Part shown: piece after piece, positions 50,548-61,970 of the stretch
Numbering within the stretch: position 1 is the stretch's first letter
Layout: each line of letters opens with the position of its first letter
Assembly (NCBI RefSeq): GCF_016593235.1
Contig: NZ_AP023065.1
Span: forward strand, 1,178,001-1,242,000
Source: Nitratiruptor sp. YY09-18
GTDB taxonomy: Bacteria > Campylobacterota > Campylobacteria > Campylobacterales > Nitratiruptoraceae
Direction: 5' to 3'
Length of the DNA stretch: 64,000 nucleotides
The notes under the pieces: model-generated
Seen by the model: only the letters and a program-made list of their open reading frames with translations
What the model was told of the DNA's origin: nothing
Databases searched by the model: none
Made by a program: the position numbers and the translations under genes

Positions 50548-51053
50548 AAGATATTGAAGTTTTGGGACTCAGCGAACTTCCTGAAGAGAGTATCAAGGAA
50601 GAGAATCGCGTCATTGCATTTTTGCTCAACAATGAGCTTATTGGTATAGATATTAAAAACATCATCAAAATCACTAAAAAGCTAGAAATCACCCCTGTAC
50701 CAAAAACATCAGAGCATATCTTGGGTGTAATGAATCTGCGGGGAAACATTGTGCCTGTTGTCAATGTCAAGAAAATGCTCAATCTCCCTCATGCAGATGA
50801 TATCAATGAACAAGATCTCATTCTCATAATTGATTCAGAGATGGGACATGTGGGTCTCGTTATTGATAAAGTTGTAGGTGCAATTACAATTCAAGAAGAG
50901 GATATTCAGCCTGCACCTATTAACTCTATCGGTATCGATTCGCAATATATTATTGGTGTAATAGTGACTCATGAAGAGATAGGAAACAAAAATCTCCTTA
51001 TCCTTCTTGATATTGATAAGCTCTTCTATAATGATGAAGAGAAAGAGGAATAG
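50544..51053 (+). CDS. cheW: Chemotaxis coupling protein CheW
   Basis: A 169-residue CheW: NRVIAFLLNNELIGIDIKNIIKITKKLEITPVPKTSEHILGVMNLRGNIVPVVNVKKML is the conserved core, and GLVIDKVVGAITIQEEDIQPAP follows. It couples receptors to CheA. It overlaps cheA by four bases and precedes cheV by nine. Confidence 0.96.
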   Translation: MKDIEVLGLSELPEESIKEENRVIAFLLNNELIGIDIKNIIKITKKLEITPVPKTSEHILGVMNLRGNIVPVVNVKKMLNLPHADDINEQDLILIIDSEMGHVGLVIDKVVGAITIQEEDIQPAPINSIGIDSQYIIGVIVTHEEIGNKNLLILLDIDKLFYNDEEKEE

Positions 51054-51062
51054 AGGTTTGCT

Positions 51063-52022
51063 ATGAGAAAAAAAGAGTACTTGCCAAAGATTTTAGAAAC
51101 TGGAGCAAACGAGCTTGAGGTTATTGACTTTCGTATGTATGAAGAGCTCGAAGATGGCACGATTTACGAGTGGGTGCTTGGTGTAAATGTTGCGAAAGTC
51201 AAAGAGGTAATACAAAGACCCAGTAATATTTTTCGCTCACCTGGTATGCCACCAGAAGTTGAAGGACTCGCAAAAATCCGTGAAGAGGTTATCCCTATCG
51301 TGAACCTTGCTAAATGGATGAAAATAAAGGTACCGCAGCAAAAAAGCGATAAGTATGTCATAGTGATGGAATTTTTGCGTGAAGTCATAGGAGTTCTTGT
51401 TCATGAAGCAAAGAGGATTCGCCGTATAAAATGGGCCGATATCAAAAAACCTCCTGCAAGTATCGATGAAAAGCTTGGCGGCAAAGTAGTAGGAGTTATT
51501 GAGATAGAAGATGGACAACTCCTACTGCTTCTTGATTTTGAAGGAATTCTAGATGAGCTTGGAATGATCAAAGTCTTCAACGTAGAAGATAAAGAGGAGT
51601 ATGCGAAGAGTGAAAAATCTTACAATATCTTAATTTTAGATGATAGTCCAGTTGCACGCAAGATCATACGTAAGATCTTGGAAAAAGATGGACATAAAGT
51701 CTATGAGGTAGAGAGTGGAATCGAAGGATTGGAATATCTTGAGAGCTTGGCGCAGCAAGCAGAGCAAGAGGGAGTAGATATAACAGATAAATTGCAGCTA
51801 ATTATTAGCGATATAGAGATGCCTGGTATGGATGGTCTCACATTTACCAAAAAGGTCAAAGAGCATCCTGTATTTTCTAAAATCCCAATTGTTATCAACA
51901 CATCACTCTCAGATAAAGCAACAGTAGATAAGACACGCTTTGTCAATGCAGATGCACACCTTGTAAAATTTGACACAAAAGATCTCTTACATATTGTAAG
52001 AGAGTATGCGATAAAGAAATAG
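51063..52022 (+). CDS. cheV: Chemotaxis protein CheV (CheW-receiver fusion)
   Basis: A 319-residue protein. The CheW-like domain (residues ~10-175) has PSNIFRSPGMPPEVEGLAKIREEVIPIVNLAKWM. The receiver domain (~190-319) has YNILILDDSPVARKII, LIISDIEMPGMDG with the phospho-Asp, and HLVKFDTKDL with the conserved Lys. CheV proteins act as adaptable couplers, which matters in a system where no cheR or cheB is visible nearby. An AGAGG-type ribosome site precedes the ATG. Confidence 0.95.
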   Translation: MRKKEYLPKILETGANELEVIDFRMYEELEDGTIYEWVLGVNVAKVKEVIQRPSNIFRSPGMPPEVEGLAKIREEVIPIVNLAKWMKIKVPQQKSDKYVIVMEFLREVIGVLVHEAKRIRRIKWADIKKPPASIDEKLGGKVVGVIEIEDGQLLLLLDFEGILDELGMIKVFNVEDKEEYAKSEKSYNILILDDSPVARKIIRKILEKDGHKVYEVESGIEGLEYLESLAQQAEQEGVDITDKLQLIISDIEMPGMDGLTFTKKVKEHPVFSKIPIVINTSLSDKATVDKTRFVNADAHLVKFDTKDLLHIVREYAIKK

Positions 52023-52034
52023 GAGGAAGATTCA

Positions 52035-52433
52035 ATGGCATTACCCGAGAGAAATATAAAAATTTTGATAGTCGATGATGCACCCATGATCAGACGCATT
52101 CTCAAAAACCTCCTCAAAGAGATGGGATTTACAAATCTAGAAGAGGCTGAAGATGGTATGGTTGCACTGCAAAAACTCAGAAGTCAAAAGTTTGACTTTG
52201 TCATAACTGACTGGAATATGCCAAACCTCACAGGTATTGAACTTGTTCAAGAGATTCGCAAAGACCCAAATCTCAAACATATACCGATAATGATGGTGAC
52301 AGCAGAAGCAAAAAAAGAGAATATCATTCTCGCTCTCAAAAGTGGAGTCAATAACTATATTGTCAAACCATTTACGCCAGAAAATGTCAAAAACAAAATA
52401 GAAGCAATTTTTAGCGCTAAATCAAAAAAATAG
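52035..52433 (+). CDS. cheY: Chemotaxis response regulator CheY
   Basis: A 132-residue stand-alone receiver. All active-site residues are in place: Asp14-Asp15 (ILIVDDAPM), phospho-Asp59 (FVITDWNMP), Thr89 (MMVTAEA) and Lys111 (IVKPFT). No output domain is present. It should bind FliM to change motor rotation. AGGAGGA precedes the ATG. Confidence 0.97.
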   Translation: MALPERNIKILIVDDAPMIRRILKNLLKEMGFTNLEEAEDGMVALQKLRSQKFDFVITDWNMPNLTGIELVQEIRKDPNLKHIPIMMVTAEAKKENIILALKSGVNNYIVKPFTPENVKNKIEAIFSAKSKK

Positions 52434-52442
52434 GAGTCAACA

Positions 52443-53750
52443 ATGAGTAAAAAAGAGAACAGTATCCCTTGCGAAGATGCACTCAAAGCTTGCCAAAAAG
52501 AAAAGGATGCCCTCATAAAAAAAGATAAAGAGCGCTGGATAATAAGTGGTGAGAAACTTGCCGAAGGTATTTTCAACGCAGCTCTTGTCAAAACCGGCAT
52601 CTATCGCTTCAAAAACCGTTTTGCAAATTTCAATGAATCTTTTGGCAAGATCACAAAAACAAGTGATGAGAGTCTCAAAATTACAGATACTATTATGCAA
52701 AGTATTGCTGAAATTGAAAAAGCACAGAAAGAGACTACCAACGAGATAGATAATGGTGAGACAATTCTCAATAAAACAAACCGTGATATCCTCGATTCAG
52801 TCAAGGCGATGGATAACCTCACAAAAACTACAGAGGAGCTCAAACGTAAAATCAGTGGGATCGATCATGTCCTCAATGTTATACTAGAAATTACTGAGCA
52901 GACAAACCTCCTCGCTCTCAATGCTGCCATCGAAGCAGCAAGAGCTGGAGAAGTGGGAAGAGGCTTTGCTGTTGTTGCAGATGAAGTGCGTAAACTAGCT
53001 GAAAAAACAAGTAAGAGCGCAAGTGAGATACGCGAAGTGACAATTTCAGTAATGGATGAAATGGACAACACCTCAAAAGTTGTCAATAACGCTAAAACTA
53101 TTGTAGAAGATAGTGCTGAGGGAGCCAGTGGTGTTCTTAAAACTTTCCATAAAATCAAGCAAAATAGTGACAACGTGACAAATCTCATTAAAAGGCAGAT
53201 CGATCATACAAATAAGCAAAAAGAACATATCTACACATTTAGTCAAGAGATTCAAAAACTCAACGAAGACCTCAAACAAACACAAGAGCTTGCCAATGTC
53301 ACAGGTTTGAGGATACTCTCTACTATTGATTATATGAAAGAGGGAATCGATAGCTGTGCTGCATATCAAAAAGATGAGGCTGTAACAAAAGTGCTCAATG
53401 CAATTGAAGCTCACTCGATCTATATTACAAATGTAGCAAAAGTTGTTGAAGGCTATCAAGATATCACCCTTAAAGATTTTACTTCATGTGACTATGGTAA
53501 ATGGTTCTACTCTGGTGAAGCTTTTAAAGAGCTTCGTCCTTATGGTGATGAAGTGATAGCAATTTTGGAGGGTACCGAAGATATCCATAAAGATATTCAC
53601 AATCTGGCCCATGAACTTGTAAGACTCAAGAAAGAAAACAGAATGGATGAAGTTTTTGACAAATTCCATGAGCTCGCAGATACGGCAAGTGAACTTGTCA
53701 AAGAGCTTACAAAAATCTATGCAATCATTGCATCAAAAGAGCTTGATTAA
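52443..53750 (+). CDS. Cytoplasmic chemoreceptor with C-terminal CZB domain (TlpD-like)
   Basis: A 435-residue receptor with no membrane segment. The signalling tip is canonical ([47 protein letters not shown]). The C-terminal part has the chemoreceptor zinc-binding (CZB) pattern: [29 protein letters not shown] and [14 protein letters not shown], giving His, Cys, His and His ligands. This is the layout of Helicobacter TlpD, a soluble receptor tied to energy or oxidant sensing. The N-terminal ~50 residues contain two Cys ([11 protein letters not shown]). It follows cheY by nine bases, so it is likely made with the core signalling proteins. Confidence 0.92.
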   Translation: MSKKENSIPCEDALKACQKEKDALIKKDKERWIISGEKLAEGIFNAALVKTGIYRFKNRFANFNESFGKITKTSDESLKITDTIMQSIAEIEKAQKETTNEIDNGETILNKTNRDILDSVKAMDNLTKTTEELKRKISGIDHVLNVILEITEQTNLLALNAAIEAARAGEVGRGFAVVADEVRKLAEKTSKSASEIREVTISVMDEMDNTSKVVNNAKTIVEDSAEGASGVLKTFHKIKQNSDNVTNLIKRQIDHTNKQKEHIYTFSQEIQKLNEDLKQTQELANVTGLRILSTIDYMKEGIDSCAAYQKDEAVTKVLNAIEAHSIYITNVAKVVEGYQDITLKDFTSCDYGKWFYSGEAFKELRPYGDEVIAILEGTEDIHKDIHNLAHELVRLKKENRMDEVFDKFHELADTASELVKELTKIYAIIASKELD

Positions 53751-53759
53751 AGGCTAACT

Positions 53760-55205
53760 ATGATTTATAAAAGCATCTATAACAAAAGAGGAATAGAGCC
53801 CAAAAATAGTGAATCACCTTTTGAGCTTCATGAGCTCTTTTTCTCTATTACTGATCCAAAAGGGATAATACTTACAAGTAATGATGTTTTCCAAAGAGTC
53901 TCAAAATTTGATTTTGAAGAGCTTATAAGAAAACCGCACAATGTCATTCGTCATCCAGATATGCCGCGAGCAATATTCAAAGCTTTGTGGGATACTATAC
54001 AACAGGGTAAACCTTTTATAGGCTATGTGAAGAATATGGCCAAAGATGGATCTTACTACTGGGTTTTAGCCGCAGTCTATCCGGTAATTGACAAAGAGGG
54101 CAATATCAAAAGTTATATTTCTTTACGACTCAAACCCTCCTCAAAACTCTTTGAAATAATCCCGCCTCTTTACAAAGAACTCTTAGAGCATGAACTCAAA
54201 AACGATATAGATGCAACACTAGAACTACTTGGTAAACGCCTCAAAGAGCTAGGCTTTGAGAGATATGACGATTTTGCAAAGCATGCATTTTTCCAAGAGA
54301 TCTTGAGTCGTGAAAAGATCTTGGCCAATAAGAGTGTACAAAACTGCCAAGTTGATTTGACTAAGGTGAATGAAGAAAATATAGAATTTATCGATCTTCT
54401 TTGTAATCTCCAGACTATCTTCTTCCGCATCAATCGCTACTTCAATGAGATTTTTAGCAAGGTCAATCTCTTCTTGAATCTCAATGATGAGCTCAATAAA
54501 AAGAGTAAGTTCATCTATGAACTTGCCGAAGATATCCGCTTGCTCTCTCTCAATGCCTCTATAGAGAGCTACAAAGTCAAGAAAGAGGGAGTGAGTTTCT
54601 CAACTCTCTCGCATGAGATGCGCAAAAATGCAGAGCTATGTGAGAGAAAGATCATACAGCTAAGTGAAATCATTGAAGATACCAAAAAAGATATCGAAGA
54701 TATAGGATTTAATATCCTCACATCCAAACTCATTATTGAGATGATAAATTTTTTCATCAAAGAGATGATTACAAACCTCTCTCATACCAATGTTAGCAAT
54801 GAGAAGAAAGAGGAGGTAGTCAATAATATCACTAGTCTTTTTAACTTGCTCATATCATATGCACAAAATCTTTCTAAAAATGTCTATGCATCAAAAAGTC
54901 AGCTGCGCTCAATGTTTTACAATATCCAAGAGCTCAATGTGCTCATCAACAGACTTGATTTCATTCATATAAACGGTCTTATTGAATCAGCACATACCAA
55001 AGAGGAAGGTGGTGGTTTTACTATTATCTTTTCACAAATGCTTAAGCTCATTGAAGCAGCAAAGCAAGAGATTATCAATTTAGAAGTGAGCATTACAAGT
55101 GCAAATGAAGAGAACCTCACAGTCAACCTTATCACCGATGTAGCGCAGCAAAAGATCGCAAAACTGCAAAAGCAGTATGCTGATATTTTCCAAAAAGTTA
55201 GCTAA
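53760..55205 (+). CDS. PAS protein with two degenerate chemoreceptor-tip motifs
   Basis: A 481-residue soluble protein. Residues ~20-135 are an Aer-type PAS domain (KPHNVIRHPDMPRAIFKALWDTIQQGKPFIGYVKNMAKDGSYYWVLA). Then comes a long helical region with two segments that follow the receptor hairpin-tip pattern without its invariant residues: LAEDIRLLSLNASIESYKVKKEGVSFSTLSHEMRK (about 255-289) and LINRLDFIHINGLIESAHTKEEGGGFTIIFSQMLKL (about 395-430). Neither keeps the usual [11 protein letters not shown]...[10 protein letters not shown] residues, so normal CheA/CheW binding is doubtful. It is the last gene of the chemotaxis operon, nine bases after the CZB receptor. It may redox-tune that receptor or antagonise the array. 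Its 3' end overlaps the convergent ParA-like gene by eight bases. Confidence 0.75.
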   Translation: MIYKSIYNKRGIEPKNSESPFELHELFFSITDPKGIILTSNDVFQRVSKFDFEELIRKPHNVIRHPDMPRAIFKALWDTIQQGKPFIGYVKNMAKDGSYYWVLAAVYPVIDKEGNIKSYISLRLKPSSKLFEIIPPLYKELLEHELKNDIDATLELLGKRLKELGFERYDDFAKHAFFQEILSREKILANKSVQNCQVDLTKVNEENIEFIDLLCNLQTIFFRINRYFNEIFSKVNLFLNLNDELNKKSKFIYELAEDIRLLSLNASIESYKVKKEGVSFSTLSHEMRKNAELCERKIIQLSEIIEDTKKDIEDIGFNILTSKLIIEMINFFIKEMITNLSHTNVSNEKKEEVVNNITSLFNLLISYAQNLSKNVYASKSQLRSMFYNIQELNVLINRLDFIHINGLIESAHTKEEGGGFTIIFSQMLKLIEAAKQEIINLEVSITSANEENLTVNLITDVAQQKIAKLQKQYADIFQKVS

Positions 55206-56007
55206 CTTCTAATACCTCATCAAGCTTGGCAAAAGCCGGCTTGAGCACACGCTCGCTATACTTTTCGCAATCAGTTTTGAGAGATTTTTTGAAGCTAAGG
55301 CGCTTTATCTCATCTTTGCTTGCACCTTTGGCAATAGCATCTTTGAGCTCTTTGTCTATATCCATCGGCTCTTTTGCAAACTCCCAAAGTGTAAGCCCAA
55401 ATGCTCTTGAATACTTGATCGCATCACTATCAGCTAGCACGAGATAGTTGCGATCTTTCTCATCCACATAATTGATGAGGCCCTTGGTATCAAAAAAGCC
55501 ATACTTATCGCCTAAGAAGATATCAAATTGCGATTCGAGCTCTCTTGTCTCATTCCAACGATTGAGAGCAAAGATAGTCTTGATATCTGGATTTGCATTT
55601 TTCATGCGCTGATAGATATTGAGTGCACTGGTAGCATCAAGTTCACCATCCATGAGGGGAATAACAACTGCATCGAGTGCATAGATCATGCCGCTATCTA
55701 CCAAAGCATCCATGATATAAACTGCTGTCTTATTTGCTCCAATATCCATGACGATATTGTTCTCTAGCAGCAAAATATCTCGCAGCTCTTCACGTAGATC
55801 CTGCCCAGCTACGCCGATACGCTCTAGCCAGACAAGTTTACTCTTTTCAAAAGAGATACTATCCTCATTCTCATCGTCAAATTCAAAAAAAGATACAGGA
55901 TTTTGCGATTTTTGGTAGAGATAGGGAGCAATGAGCTGCATACTGATGGTGCTTTTTCCTACACCACCTTTTGTGTTGATGACAGCTACTTTATAGATTT
56001 TTTGCAT
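55198..56007 (-). CDS. ParA/MinD-type ATPase next to the chemotaxis operon
   Basis: A 269-residue P-loop ATPase with deviant Walker A (VINTKGGVGKSTISMQL), a Walker A' region (NIVMDIGANKTAVYIMDALVDSG) and a conserved-looking AVVIPLMDGELDATSALNIYQRM. No parB or parS is visible. ParA-family proteins that sit beside chemotaxis genes (ParC in Vibrio, PpfA in Rhodobacter) position receptor arrays; the adjacent soluble receptor and PAS protein make a PpfA-like role possible. It could instead be a stand-alone plasmid-type ParA. The ATG overlaps one arm of an 11-bp inverted repeat that also covers the -10 region. Confidence 0.75.
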   Translation of the reverse strand: MQKIYKVAVINTKGGVGKSTISMQLIAPYLYQKSQNPVSFFEFDDENEDSISFEKSKLVWLERIGVAGQDLREELRDILLLENNIVMDIGANKTAVYIMDALVDSGMIYALDAVVIPLMDGELDATSALNIYQRMKNANPDIKTIFALNRWNETRELESQFDIFLGDKYGFFDTKGLINYVDEKDRNYLVLADSDAIKYSRAFGLTLWEFAKEPMDIDKELKDAIAKGASKDEIKRLSFKKSLKTDCEKYSERVLKPAFAKLDEVLEVS

Positions 56008-56040
56008 AATTACCTCGTGGATGCTTTTTGAGGTAATTAT
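56006..56040 (-). promoter_or_regulatory. Operator-like inverted repeat over the ParA-like gene promoter and start
   Basis: ATAATTACCTC (56006-56016) and GAGGTAATTAT (56030-56040) are perfect 11-bp inverted arms around a 13-base spacer. On the minus strand one arm contains most of the TATAAT -10 (56036-56041), and the other contains the GAGG ribosome site and the first bases of the ATG. Suited to binding of an autorepressor. Confidence 0.6.
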
Positions 56041-56045
56041 ACCAA

Positions 56046-56066
56046 AAGCGAGGAATCTCCCCGCTT
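56046..56066 (-). terminator. Hairpin terminator overlapping the mrp stop codon
   Basis: Minus strand: AAGCGGGG, loop AGATT, CCTCGCTT, followed by TTGG. The eight-base stem has one mismatch. The mrp TAA stop begins in the 5' arm. Confidence 0.5.
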
Positions 56067-57231
56067 AGTGGCTACATCCACATCCGCCCTCGCTGTGACC
56101 TCCGCCTTGGTTGTTGCCGCTTGTTGAGCATGCGCTCACTCCTGGAGGAGTTGTAGGCTGGATAGCTTCGTTGCTTGCTCCACCCTCTTCATTCACTTTT
56201 TCTATGAAATGCCAGAGCTTATTGGCTGCTTGGTGGTAGCGTTTTGATGTTTCACTCTCAGGATGATAAAAGACCACAGGTTTCCCTTCATCTCCACCCT
56301 CTCTAATTGCTGGCTCAATAGGTATTTCACCCAGTACACTTGTTCCATACTCTAGAGCTACATCGTGCGCAGTCCCTTTACCGAAAATATCACTCTCAGT
56401 ACTACAATTTGGACAGATAAATCCACTCATGTTCTCCACAATTCCAGCGATTGGAATATGGAGTTTTTTGAACATATCAAGGCTGCGTCTGCTATCATCG
56501 AGGCTTACCATCTGTGGAGTAGTGACTGTCACACCAGCTGTAACTGGAACGCTTTGTGCGAGTGTCAGCTGTGCATCACCTGTTCCTGGAGGCATATCGA
56601 TAAAGAGTACATCAAGATCGCTCCACAAAATATCACGCAAGAACTGTTCGATCGCTTTCATAACCATTGCACCACGCCAGATAAGTGACTGCCCCTCTTC
56701 CATGAGTACACCCATACTCATCACTTCTACACCATACTTTGTCTCAATAGGTTTAACTTTATTGCCCACAACCTCTGGCTGGACACCAAGAATCCCCATC
56801 ATACGCGGGATATTTGGTCCATAGATATCGGCATCAAGAATTCCTACCTTTTTGCCCTGCATCGCTGTAGCAATTGCAAGGTTTACTGTAGTAGTTGATT
56901 TACCAACACCACCTTTACCACTACTTACCATCACGAAGTTTTTCACTTGTGGCGCAAGGTTTTTACCTCTGCTTGATGTCTCCCTTGGCATTTTTGGCTG
57001 ATGAATATTGACAACAACCTCTTTTGCACCTTCAAGTTCGAGCTTTTTTGTGATCTCATCACGCAGCTGCTGTGCCACTTCTGGAGCACTTGAAGTGATA
57101 TCGAGTTCTACAAATACTCTATCACCACTCACTTCTACCGCTTTTACAAAACCAAATGTCACTATATCTTTGGTAAAACCAGGATATGCAACAGTGCTTA
57201 AAACCTCTTTTACTTTTGCTTCATTTAGCAT
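56065..57231 (-). CDS. mrp: Mrp/ApbC iron-sulfur cluster carrier ATPase
   Basis: A 388-residue protein. An N-terminal MIP18/DUF59-like domain (~1-75) precedes the Mrp ATPase: SSGKGGVGKSTT (residues ~103-114), LDADIYGPNIPRMMGI, DMPPGTGDAQLTL and the cluster-binding FICPNCSTESDIFGKG (CxxC). The enzyme carries Fe-S clusters to client proteins such as the radical SAM enzymes MqnE and ThiC encoded here. The last ~20 residues are a Gly/His/Cys tail (GGGHSEGGCGCSH), a possible extra metal site. It lies upstream of the ParA-like gene with a hairpin between. Confidence 0.95.
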   Translation of the reverse strand: MLNEAKVKEVLSTVAYPGFTKDIVTFGFVKAVEVSGDRVFVELDITSSAPEVAQQLRDEITKKLELEGAKEVVVNIHQPKMPRETSSRGKNLAPQVKNFVMVSSGKGGVGKSTTTVNLAIATAMQGKKVGILDADIYGPNIPRMMGILGVQPEVVGNKVKPIETKYGVEVMSMGVLMEEGQSLIWRGAMVMKAIEQFLRDILWSDLDVLFIDMPPGTGDAQLTLAQSVPVTAGVTVTTPQMVSLDDSRRSLDMFKKLHIPIAGIVENMSGFICPNCSTESDIFGKGTAHDVALEYGTSVLGEIPIEPAIREGGDEGKPVVFYHPESETSKRYHQAANKLWHFIEKVNEEGGASNEAIQPTTPPGVSACSTSGNNQGGGHSEGGCGCSH

Positions 57232-57327
57232 AACACTGCTCCTTTAATCATATAATTCGGATAAATTTTATCTTATTTAACTTTAATTGAAATTAATTTT
57301 TGAGGTAATTGGGGGAATTTTATTTAT

Positions 57328-59906
<2,579 letters not shown>

Positions 59907-59910
<4 letters not shown>

Positions 59911-60797
59911 GAGTACTCATAGTTGAAAATGAGATATATCTTGCACAAAGTATTTCCTCAAAACTGAGTGAACAGGGCTTTAGCTGTGAAATTGCAGCCA
60001 GTATCCAGGATGCTACACAAGATGGAGAGTATGACATAGTCTTGCTCTCTACCAACATAAACGGGCAGGAGTTTCTCCCTGTTATTGAAAAGTATAAAGA
60101 TAAAATCATTATCTTGCTTGTTTCATATATCTCACAAGATACCGTTTCAGAACCTTTGCAAAAGGGAGCAAACGACTATATCCTCAAGCCATTCATGATA
60201 GAAGAGCTTATTCGCAAGATCAAACACTTCATCGAGCATGAAAAACTGCAGCAAGAAAACCGCGCTTACAAAGAGTATGTACGCCATACATTCAAAGATT
60301 TCCAACCGCAAGACATCTCTATAAAAGAGCAGTTTCCACTCTTTATCAAAACAAATTATCAAAAATTTGCTGACTATTACGCTTTTAGTCTCAGTGAACT
60401 ACTTCAAGAGCCATTTCACTTCTACTCCCTTGCAGACAAAAGAGCGATAAATAGACTAAAAAGTGAAAAAAATTCACAACTTCTCTACATCACAGATTTC
60501 CAAACACTTAAAAAGAGTGAAAGAGCGCACTTTTTAGAGATAATTAAAGATAAAAGAGCAATTGTTTCGACTACAGACAACATTGAAGAGGAGATTCCAT
60601 ATAAAATCTTGGAGCTGCGCAGTGACAATAAAGTCTTTGATAGAAATGATATTTTAACGATTGATGAGTATGTCAAATATATCATAATCAATTATCAAAA
60701 CAAATTTCCTGATACTGTTCTTTCCAAAAAGCTAGGTATTTCGCGCAAGAGTCTGTGGGAAAAAAGGAAAAAGTATGAAATCTTCAAAAAGAAATAG
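59907..60797 (+). CDS. Atypical response regulator of the HP1021/Cj1608 type
   Basis: A 296-residue protein with an N-terminal receiver fold and a C-terminal Fis-like helix-turn-helix (TVLSKKLGISRKSLWEKRKKYEI). The phospho-acceptor position is Ser48 (DIVLLSTN where DIVLLDxN is expected), the switch Thr position is Ser73, and the acidic pocket is partly kept (VENE); Lys94 remains (ILKPF). Phosphorylation at the usual site is therefore impossible. Size, position after ispDF and this feature match HP1021 of Helicobacter pylori and Cj1608 of Campylobacter jejuni, which control many genes and the DnaA-oriC step. The 3' end overlaps the next gene by 23 bases. Confidence 0.85.
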
Positions 60798-61962
60798 ACT
60801 TTTTATAGACCGTGAAGCCCTTGCGACTCTCGCTTTGGTCCAAGAGGGTCTTTTGAGTCCAGTCGATAAACTCATGAATTCCAAAGAAGCTAAAGAGGTT
60901 GATAGCACCAAAGAGTATAGAGGCAAATCTTTCCCTTTCTCCTTTATCCTTGCTCCCAGCGGTAAAAAGAATCAAGAAATACTCCAATCTCTCAAGCCAG
61001 GCGAAATAGTAGATCTTTATGAAAACAATATAAAAGTTGGTGAAGTCGAAACTGAAGAGGTTTTTACAATTGATCCCCTTGAGAGACTTAAAAATATCTA
61101 CGGAACATCAGATACTTCCCACCCAGGTATTGCTACAACACTTCAAAGACTTGGCAATTATGCAATAAGTGGAAAGTTTCATGTGGAGTTTGGGGATATT
61201 AAAAAAGCAAAAGAGCTCGTACAAGCAAAAAAACGTGAACTCAAGGCCAAAAACACAGCTGCGATCATGCTTGCAGCCAAACCTTTACATAGAGCCCATG
61301 AGAGACTTATTCGCCTCACCCTAGAAGAGAACGATCTTGTTGTTCTTTTTTTGCTCAAACCCTATGTAAATGAGAAGTTCTCGTACGAGCTGCGTTATCA
61401 AACATTGGAATATTTTGTCAAAAACTATCTTCCTAAAAACCGTGTACTTATAGTCCCGCTTGAAAACACCTATATCTTTGCTGGTTTTAATGAACTTATC
61501 CTCGATGCAATTGTTGCGCAAAACTTTGGCTGTAACCGCTTGGTAGTTGGGAAAAATCATGCAGGTTTGGGTCTTTACTATGACAAAAACAGCGTAAAGA
61601 GTATTTTCGATGACCTCAAAGGTATCTCAATAGATATACAAACAGTGAGCGAATTTGTCTACTGCGATGAGTGCAAGACGCTTGTGAGTACCAACACCTG
61701 TCCTCACGGCTCTCACCATCATATTTCATATCATGCTGACTCAATTCTCGAACTCCTCGAGCTTGGGATTTTGCCACCTGCAGTATTGGTGCGTAAAGAG
61801 ATTAGTGCAATTATTTTAAGTGAACTCTTTCCAAATCGATTTAAAAATCTCGAAAAACTCTTTGCAGACCTCATCCCAAATCCAGGACTCATGGTTAAGC
61901 ATAACGAGAGAGATTTTTATATAGAACTTATGAAACTTTACCAGACCACTTCACTCACATAA
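60775..61962 (+). CDS. ATP sulfurylase-family protein with altered active-site motif
   Basis: A 395-residue protein of the Sat family. The N-terminal PUA-like domain includes LFIDREALATLALVQEGLLSPV and TSDTSHPGIA. The catalytic region has AAKPLHRAHERL, where active Sat has QTRNPxHRAHE, and VVGKNHAGLGLYYD, where VGRDHAG is usual. His172 and His175 remain, but the Arg of QxRN is replaced. A zinc-site pattern (CDECKTL...CPH, Cys297, Cys300, Cys309) is present. It lies between the HP1021-like regulator and pgpA, the same position as the Sat homologue Cj1609. Normal sulfate adenylylation is doubtful. Confidence 0.78.
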   Translation: MKSSKRNRLFIDREALATLALVQEGLLSPVDKLMNSKEAKEVDSTKEYRGKSFPFSFILAPSGKKNQEILQSLKPGEIVDLYENNIKVGEVETEEVFTIDPLERLKNIYGTSDTSHPGIATTLQRLGNYAISGKFHVEFGDIKKAKELVQAKKRELKAKNTAAIMLAAKPLHRAHERLIRLTLEENDLVVLFLLKPYVNEKFSYELRYQTLEYFVKNYLPKNRVLIVPLENTYIFAGFNELILDAIVAQNFGCNRLVVGKNHAGLGLYYDKNSVKSIFDDLKGISIDIQTVSEFVYCDECKTLVSTNTCPHGSHHHISYHADSILELLELGILPPAVLVRKEISAIILSELFPNRFKNLEKLFADLIPNPGLMVKHNERDFYIELMKLYQTTSLT

Positions 61963-61970
61963 GGATAACG

